From: an uncultured Carnobacteriaceae bacterium
GTDB taxonomy: Bacteria; Bacillota; Bacilli; Lactobacillales; Aerococcaceae
Reading direction: 5' to 3'
DNA length: 18,292 nt
Assembly: GCA_938039195.1 (NCBI GenBank)
Contig: CALHVK010000053.1
Span: 1 to 18,292 of the forward strand
Shown: in pieces, positions 13,837-18,292 of the stretch
Numbering within the stretch: the stretch's first letter is position 1
Layout: each line of letters begins with the position of its first letter
Notes under the pieces: model-generated
Database searches by the model: none
What the model was told of the DNA's origin: nothing
What the model saw: the letters and a program-made list of their open reading frames with translations, nothing else
Position numbers and translations under genes: made by a program

Positions 13837-15039
13837 GAGTTTTTCTTTAAATTTTTTGATTGAACCTTGATTTTCTTCCGGCAAGCATACATAGAAGCTT
13901 GTTTGTCCGTTTTCAGATTCGGCATACATCATCCCGCCATGCGACTGTACAATGTTTTCGGCAATCGCAAGGCCAAGTCCTGTTCCACCTGTTTCTTTGG
14001 AACGTGAGGCTTCTGCGCGATAGAATCGTGCAAAGAGTTGTTCCAACACTTCTTTCGAGATCGGATCTCCGGCGTTTCGAACGGCAATCGTAATGACACC
14101 ATCGTTTTTTAAGACTTCCATCGTGATGACAGAATCTTCGTAGCCGTATTTAATTGCATTCGATAAGAGATTATTAATCACGCGCACCATTTTCTCGGCA
14201 TCGAGTTCAAGGACCACATCACGGTTATTCGGTAAGACTTCAATCGCCATTTTGCGTTTTTGCGCCTCAAGCTCGAAGTCCGCTGCTACTTGCTCTAAGA
14301 AATTCACGATTGGAATATCATTGAGTCGAAGCGGTGCTCCATTTGGACGCGTCGTCGTATATTCGAATAAGTCGTCCACGAGTAATTTCATTTGCTCCGC
14401 CTTCGAATACGCGATTTCCGCATAGCGCTTCGCATCGGCACTATCGACATTTGGTTGATTGACAATCAGTCCAAGATACCCAAGAATCGAGGTTAACGGT
14501 GTACGAATATCGTGCGATACATTGGTAATCAATTCGTCCTTCGATTTCTCAATCGCACGTTCATCCTCTAGCGCATTCACGGTCGAATCGACCAAGCGGT
14601 TAATCGAGTTTACGACTTGCCCCATATCTCCTGATAAACGGAACGGAATACGTCGATCGTACTGTCCTTCCGCAATCAAATGCAACTCCTCCAAAATATG
14701 GTTTAACTGCATTTGTTGGTATCTTCGCATCAAGCGCCAATAAGTAAACGCCACTGCAAAAACGATGGATGTAATCGTGAAGATGTTCTTATAGAAAAGC
14801 ACTTGTTCGCGTTCAATATGGAACACCTCACGAGCGGAGAACTCCACAGAGATGAACCCTGGCTCGTTAATGAGTTGGCTGACCATCACAAGAATTCCTA
14901 AGTACAATAGGAACACGATACATAGTGTCACGATTCCTTCTAACACGAGTTCGCTGATTTCCTTTGGCGTGAGCGTTAAGAGTGTCGGTTCGTTTTTGAC
15001 TTTTCGAAATGGAAGAACTTTTTTATTATTTGTCTTCAA
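13831..15039 (-). CDS. VanS-like sensor histidine kinase
   Basis: A membrane sensor kinase of 402 residues that phosphorylates the adjacent regulator. Two membrane spans (about 35-57 and 86-105) enclose only about 28 residues outside the cell, so direct binding of a large ligand is unlikely. A HAMP-like linker runs to about 160. The H box ELITNVSHDIRTPL has the phosphoacceptor His176, NNLLSNAIKYG at 289-299 is the N box, and GGTGLGLAIAENIVQSHGG at 351-369 holds the ATP-lid glycines. The start is TTG at 15039, inside the 3' end of the regulator gene (14-base overlap), with GGGGAG some 12 bases upstream; the next internal Met would cut the first span. The signal is unknown. The organisation is like the VanS/cell-envelope-sensing group, but no resistance genes are nearby. 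Confidence 0.9.
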   Translation of the reverse strand: MKTNNKKVLPFRKVKNEPTLLTLTPKEISELVLEGIVTLCIVFLLYLGILVMVSQLINEPGFISVEFSAREVFHIEREQVLFYKNIFTITSIVFAVAFTYWRLMRRYQQMQLNHILEELHLIAEGQYDRRIPFRLSGDMGQVVNSINRLVDSTVNALEDERAIEKSKDELITNVSHDIRTPLTSILGYLGLIVNQPNVDSADAKRYAEIAYSKAEQMKLLVDDLFEYTTTRPNGAPLRLNDIPIVNFLEQVAADFELEAQKRKMAIEVLPNNRDVVLELDAEKMVRVINNLLSNAIKYGYEDSVITMEVLKNDGVITIAVRNAGDPISKEVLEQLFARFYRAEASRSKETGGTGLGLAIAENIVQSHGGMMYAESENGQTSFYVCLPEENQGSIKKFKEKLK

Positions 15040-15718
15040 TCTTGTAGCCTACTCCCCATACTGTTTCAATGACTTTTTCTCCACCAGTCGCTTCGGCAAT
15101 TTTATCGCGAAGGTGGCTTACGTGTACCATAACTGTTTTCGTTGAAACGATACTTTCTTGTTGCCATACCGTTTCGAAGATTTCATCTGCACTAAATACG
15201 CGGTTTGGATGGCTCGCAAGTAAGTATAGAATTCCAAATTCTAGTACTGTTAATTGAATTTCAGTGCCATCTGTTGTTGTCACTTGGTGAGATTCCTTCT
15301 TAATCGTTAAAGGCCCAATTGTAATTTCTTCGTTGGCAGGACCTTCTTGAGTAATCGTTGAGCGACGTAATAATGATTTCACACGCGCAATAACTTCAAG
15401 TGGATTGAATGGTTTTGTAACGTAGTCGTCGGCACCATTTGTTAACCCTTGGATTTTATCGATATCTGTTGATTTCGCGCTTAATAATAGAATTGGCAAT
15501 TGTGCATTTTCTTTACGCACTTCATGCACCACTGAGATTCCGTCTAAGCGTGGCATCATAATGTCCAAGATAATCATATCGATATCTGGATACATTTTTA
15601 ATTTTTCAAGAGCTTGTTTCCCGTCATAGGCTTTTACAATTTCATAATTTTCGTTCTTTAAGTAAATCGTCAATAATTCAACGATTTCGCGATCATCATC
15701 TACTACTAAAATTTTCAT
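15026..15718 (-). CDS. OmpR/VanR-like response regulator
   Basis: A DNA-binding response regulator of 230 residues. The receiver domain has the acidic pair VVDDD near 5-9, the phosphoacceptor Asp52 (ILDIMMPRLDG at 50-60), Ser80 and Lys102 (TKPFNPLEV). A winged-helix DNA-binding domain (about 130-228) ends in GVGYKIEDK. Two ATGs two codons apart are possible; the second, at 15718, is chosen because GAGGGA lies 6 bases before it while it nearly touches the first. The kinase gene follows with overlap, giving a standard regulator-kinase operon. Its target genes cannot be inferred here. The 189-base upstream gap is shared with lipL and may contain its own binding sites. Confidence 0.93.
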   Translation of the reverse strand: MKILVVDDDREIVELLTIYLKNENYEIVKAYDGKQALEKLKMYPDIDMIILDIMMPRLDGISVVHEVRKENAQLPILLLSAKSTDIDKIQGLTNGADDYVTKPFNPLEVIARVKSLLRRSTITQEGPANEEITIGPLTIKKESHQVTTTDGTEIQLTVLEFGILYLLASHPNRVFSADEIFETVWQQESIVSTKTVMVHVSHLRDKIAEATGGEKVIETVWGVGYKIEDK

Positions 15719-15907
15719 GAGCATTCCCTCTTTTCATTCTTTTTCTACCTTATCGTATTAAAAATAGATCATTTTTGCTAGTAATTTTTACGATTCTTGA
15801 CTTTTACTTAATAAATTCCTAAGAAATGGCTTAAAAACGGCCTCCAACACGACCATCACGCGAAGTTTTGTTATAATAAAACACGAAGAACTCTAAAGGA
15901 GAATCGT
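15719..15907. other. Divergent intergenic region between the response regulator and lipL
   Basis: AT-rich on the regulator side. No convincing promoter for the regulator was found; TACGAT with a poor -35 is the best candidate. On the lipL side TGTTATAAT (15869-15877) is a good extended -10. No terminator or RNA structure stood out. Confidence 0.5.
15869..15877 (+). promoter_or_regulatory. Extended -10 promoter of lipL
   Basis: TGTTATAAT: a consensus TATAAT (15872-15877) with the TGn extension, 30 bases before the ATG. No clear -35 is needed for such promoters. Confidence 0.65.
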
Positions 15908-16732
15908 ATGACTCAATCACCTATCCAACAGCAAACCATTCAATTGGTTGCGACACAAATTCCAAAAACTGAAAAACTTGAAGAAATGCTGACGCCATTT
16001 GCGCTCGATGAGACGCTGATTCGTCATCTCACAAAAGAAGAAACGGGGCCATTCGTTCACTTCTGGACACTTGAAGATATCGTGATTCTTGGGATGACCG
16101 ATACAAAGGTTCCTTATCTGGAACAAGGACTAGAAAGAATGCGTGCCAACGGATTTACACCGATTGTGCGCCAAGCAGGTGGACTGGCCGTTGTGAGTAA
16201 CGAAGGCATCTTAAACATTAGCCTTCTCTTTAAAAACCAACAAATGCCGACGATTAACGAAGCCTATGAATGGATGCAACAACTCATTCAAGCCGCTTTC
16301 CCAGAAGCAGAGGCCCTTGGTGGAATTCAAGCTTTTGAAGTCGCAGACTCCTACTGTCCAGGAGACTATGACCTTAGCATTCAAAAGCGTAAAATCGCCG
16401 GGATTGCGCAGCGCCGCTTGAAAGATGTGGTGTGCGTTTCGATTTACTTAAGCGTCTATGGAGACCAAAACCGTCGAGGACTTGTTGTTCGTGATTTCTA
16501 TGATCACGCACTTCAAGGGGAAGAGACGAAATGGCATTTCCCAGAAGTCAACGCCGACAGTATGTGGAATATTAGTGACGCGCTTGGAATCGACCTTACG
16601 ATTGAAGACGTGCAAGTTCGCATCCTACAAGCATTAACGAAACTTGGGTGTACGCTGGAAGAAAACGAAACAGACTTTCTTCACACTCCAGAATTCCAAA
16701 AAGCACTCGAGCGTTTTGTGAAAAGACAATAA
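15908..16732 (+). CDS. lipL: Octanoyl-[GcvH]:protein N-octanoyltransferase (LipL type)
   Basis: A lipoate-relay enzyme of the biotin/lipoate A/B ligase fold; LipL moves an octanoyl group from the glycine cleavage protein GcvH to E2 subunits, where it becomes lipoate. The protein has 274 residues, close to the Bacillus subtilis protein of about 280. RQAGGLAVV at 88-96 and LNISLLF at 102-108 frame the substrate pocket. SYCPGDYDLSI at 148-158 contains Cys150, the expected nucleophile, and KIAGIAQRR at 162-170 carries the conserved Lys. AAAGGAG lies 6 bases before the ATG. The LipL/LipM/LplA families are close relatives; the Cys-Pro-Gly loop and the overall pattern favour LipL over a plain LplA ligase. 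No lipoate-dependent dehydrogenase genes are in the window. Confidence 0.85.
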   Translation: MTQSPIQQQTIQLVATQIPKTEKLEEMLTPFALDETLIRHLTKEETGPFVHFWTLEDIVILGMTDTKVPYLEQGLERMRANGFTPIVRQAGGLAVVSNEGILNISLLFKNQQMPTINEAYEWMQQLIQAAFPEAEALGGIQAFEVADSYCPGDYDLSIQKRKIAGIAQRRLKDVVCVSIYLSVYGDQNRRGLVVRDFYDHALQGEETKWHFPEVNADSMWNISDALGIDLTIEDVQVRILQALTKLGCTLEENETDFLHTPEFQKALERFVKRQ

Positions 16733-16860
16733 TCGGTTATAAAACGCGGTATAAAAGCTTTTCAAAAGCTTCACCCTCTTGCTTTTCTACCAAAAATAGC
16801 ATAAACTGAAAGTGCTTATGAGTATTATTCACAATCTAACCGAAAGAAGGCGTTAATCGC

Positions 16861-18213
16861 ATGACTGAAGCATTTAAACGTGAAAAAGTATTTCGTGACC
16901 CAGTGCACGATTATATCCACGTGCAACATCCAATTATTCTTGATTTGATTAATAGTCGTGAATTACAACGACTCCGCAGAATTAAACAAACCGGAGCTTC
17001 CATGTATACTTTCCATACAGCGGAACACTCACGATTCTCTCACTCTTTAGGGGTATATGAAATCGCCCGTCGTATTTGCGACAACTTTGCTCGTAACTAT
17101 GCGACTAAAGAAGAAGGAGATGGCCTATGGGACGACAGCAATCGCCTTGTTGTGCTCTGCGCCGCCCTCTTGCATGACATTGGGCATGGACCATACTCCC
17201 ATACTTTCGAGAAAATCTTTGATACAAACCATGAACAAATCACTATCGACATCATTTTGTCTGAGGAAACGGAAGTCAATCAGATTTTACGTAAAGTCTC
17301 TCCTACTTTCCCGCAAGAAGTGGCTAGCGTGATTCAAAAAACACATCCAAACCCTCAAGTGGTGCAATTGATCTCGAGTCAAATCGATGCGGACCGTATG
17401 GACTACTTGCTTCGTGACGCTTATTTCACTGGGGTAAACTACGGAACTTTCGACCTTACGCGTATTCTTCGTGTGATTCGTCCGTATAAAGGCGGCATTG
17501 CATTTACGTATTCAGGAATGCACGCGGTAGAAGACTACATCGTAAGTCGTTATCAAATGTATATGCAAGTGTACTTCCACCCAGTTTCTCGTGGGATGGA
17601 AGTCGTGTTAAATCATTTATTAAAACGCGCTTCCGCTTGCTACCACTCAGAATTGAATCCATTAAGACACTCTGCAACGTTCTTGAAGCCTTTCTTCGAG
17701 GGAACATGGACTTTGGAAGACTACTTACGTCTCGATGATGGCGTATTGAACACATACTTCTCTCACTGGTTACTAGAAGAAGATGCCATCTTGAGCGACT
17801 TGTCGGATCGTTTCATCAACCGTCGTCCGTTCAAATCAGTGCCATTTAACCGTAAAAACGACGGTGCCCAAATCGAGCGCATGAAACAAATCGTAGAAGC
17901 AGTTGGCTTCGACCCAGAGTACTACACTGCGATTAACAACAGTTTCGACTTACCGTACGATTTCTATCGTCCAGATTCGATTAAACCAAGAACGCAAATC
18001 GAGCTTGTAGAACGCAACGGCAATATGGTCGAGCTTTCTCAAGTCAGCTCGATTGTAGAAGCTATTTCCGGAAAAGTACGTGGTGATGAACGCCTCTACT
18101 TCCCTCGCGAAATGGTGAGTGGCGAAATGCAAAATGGAATCTTTATGGACGACTATGCAGAATTCCAAGACATCGCCGCACAGTTGGATGTGTTCTCGAA
18201 TCAGATGAAATAA
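16861..18213 (+). CDS. HD-domain phosphohydrolase, YwfO-like (probable dNTP triphosphohydrolase)
   Basis: A 450-residue cytoplasmic metal-dependent phosphohydrolase. The N-terminal FRDPVHDYIHV at 11-21 and LQRLRRIKQTG at 35-45 precede the HD metal site: His61 in SRFSHSLG, the HD pair His105-Asp106 in ALLHDIGHGPYSH, and the later Asp in QIDADRMDYL at 175-184. This arrangement matches the YwfO family (Bacillus subtilis YwfO, and the enterococcal dGTP-activated dNTPase). Hydrolysis of dNTPs is inferred from the family; related HD proteins can act on other nucleotides, including in phage defence, but nothing here suggests that role. The start ATG at 16861 has AGAAGG upstream. It lies 128 bases after lipL with no strong terminator, so co-transcription is possible. 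Both genes have Bacillus homologues in the ywf series, which may point to an old neighbourhood. Confidence 0.88.
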   Translation: MTEAFKREKVFRDPVHDYIHVQHPIILDLINSRELQRLRRIKQTGASMYTFHTAEHSRFSHSLGVYEIARRICDNFARNYATKEEGDGLWDDSNRLVVLCAALLHDIGHGPYSHTFEKIFDTNHEQITIDIILSEETEVNQILRKVSPTFPQEVASVIQKTHPNPQVVQLISSQIDADRMDYLLRDAYFTGVNYGTFDLTRILRVIRPYKGGIAFTYSGMHAVEDYIVSRYQMYMQVYFHPVSRGMEVVLNHLLKRASACYHSELNPLRHSATFLKPFFEGTWTLEDYLRLDDGVLNTYFSHWLLEEDAILSDLSDRFINRRPFKSVPFNRKNDGAQIERMKQIVEAVGFDPEYYTAINNSFDLPYDFYRPDSIKPRTQIELVERNGNMVELSQVSSIVEAISGKVRGDERLYFPREMVSGEMQNGIFMDDYAEFQDIAAQLDVFSNQMK

Positions 18214-18292
18214 CAGGATGTGAGGAAAAGCGTTTAGAGGCGATGACGGTTCGCAGGTTAGCCGCAAGGGACTGCTTGCAGTCGTGCGGACT
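18214..18292. other. Right-edge sequence with a nested GC-rich hairpin
   Basis: After the HD gene there are 79 bases with no complete gene. CCGCA (18262-18266) pairs with TGCGG (18285-18289) around an inner stem GACTG (18270-18274)/CAGTC (18279-18283) with loop CTTG. GC content rises sharply compared with the flanking gene. An ATG at 18243 starts a frame still open at the window end, without a clear ribosome site. It could be a structured leader, a terminator cut by the edge, or a small ORF. Confidence 0.35.

Noticed and set aside
16755..16771. AAGCTTTTCAAAAGCTT palindrome after lipL
   Set aside because: Only a 1-base centre with AT-rich arms and no T tract after it, so it is not called as a terminator.
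1..18292. CRISPR array, rRNA, tRNA or intact insertion sequence
   Set aside because: No regularly spaced direct repeats, rRNA or tRNA signatures, or transposase motifs were seen on either strand.

Overview
The window looks like a chromosomal segment of a low-to-moderate GC Gram-positive bacterium, most likely in the order Lactobacillales. The reasons are a clustered mevalonate pathway (mvk, mvaD, pmk, fni), a type I pantothenate kinase, a Bacillus-type LipL lipoyl-relay transferase, a DinR/LexA-type SOS box and Firmicutes-style Shine-Dalgarno sequences. The genus cannot be settled from the sequence alone. Core genes are near 47% GC in two sampled 60-base lines of uvrA, whereas the SIR2-like gene at the left is near 32% in two sampled lines.

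Left accessory region (1 to about 2700). Two back-to-back intrinsic terminators (58-119) close a transcript coming from outside the window on the left and a minus-strand unit. That unit has a good promoter (1611-1639), a TTG-started SIR2-like NAD-binding protein of 450 residues (236-1588) and an untracked 26-codon reading frame before the terminator. The unit is AT-rich, apparently self-contained and a candidate stand-alone antiphage gene. Next comes a small membrane methyltransferase-like protein (1683-2246). After it lies a 419-base gap that holds a 25-residue relic resembling the C-terminus of a Fic protein, and a large imperfect inverted structure (2444-2704) with two internal hairpins whose outer arm mirrors the 3' end of coaA.

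Core metabolism (2666-9983). coaA (minus) and the mevalonate operon (plus) diverge from a shared promoter region. The operon is tightly packed: a 4-base overlap, then a 4-base gap, then about 12 bases. It turns mevalonate into isopentenyl diphosphate and then dimethylallyl diphosphate, and a strong bidirectional terminator closes it. A YeiH-type exporter, a 63-residue two-span membrane protein and rpiA follow on the minus strand.

Repair and signalling (10062-15718, minus). uvrA has a consensus promoter overlapped by a SOS box. It is preceded by exoA (exonuclease III) and, further upstream, by a VanR/VanS-like two-component pair. Right end (15908-18213, plus). lipL and an HD-domain YwfO-type phosphohydrolase follow. 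The last 79 bases carry no complete gene but end in a nested GC-rich hairpin that the window cuts off.
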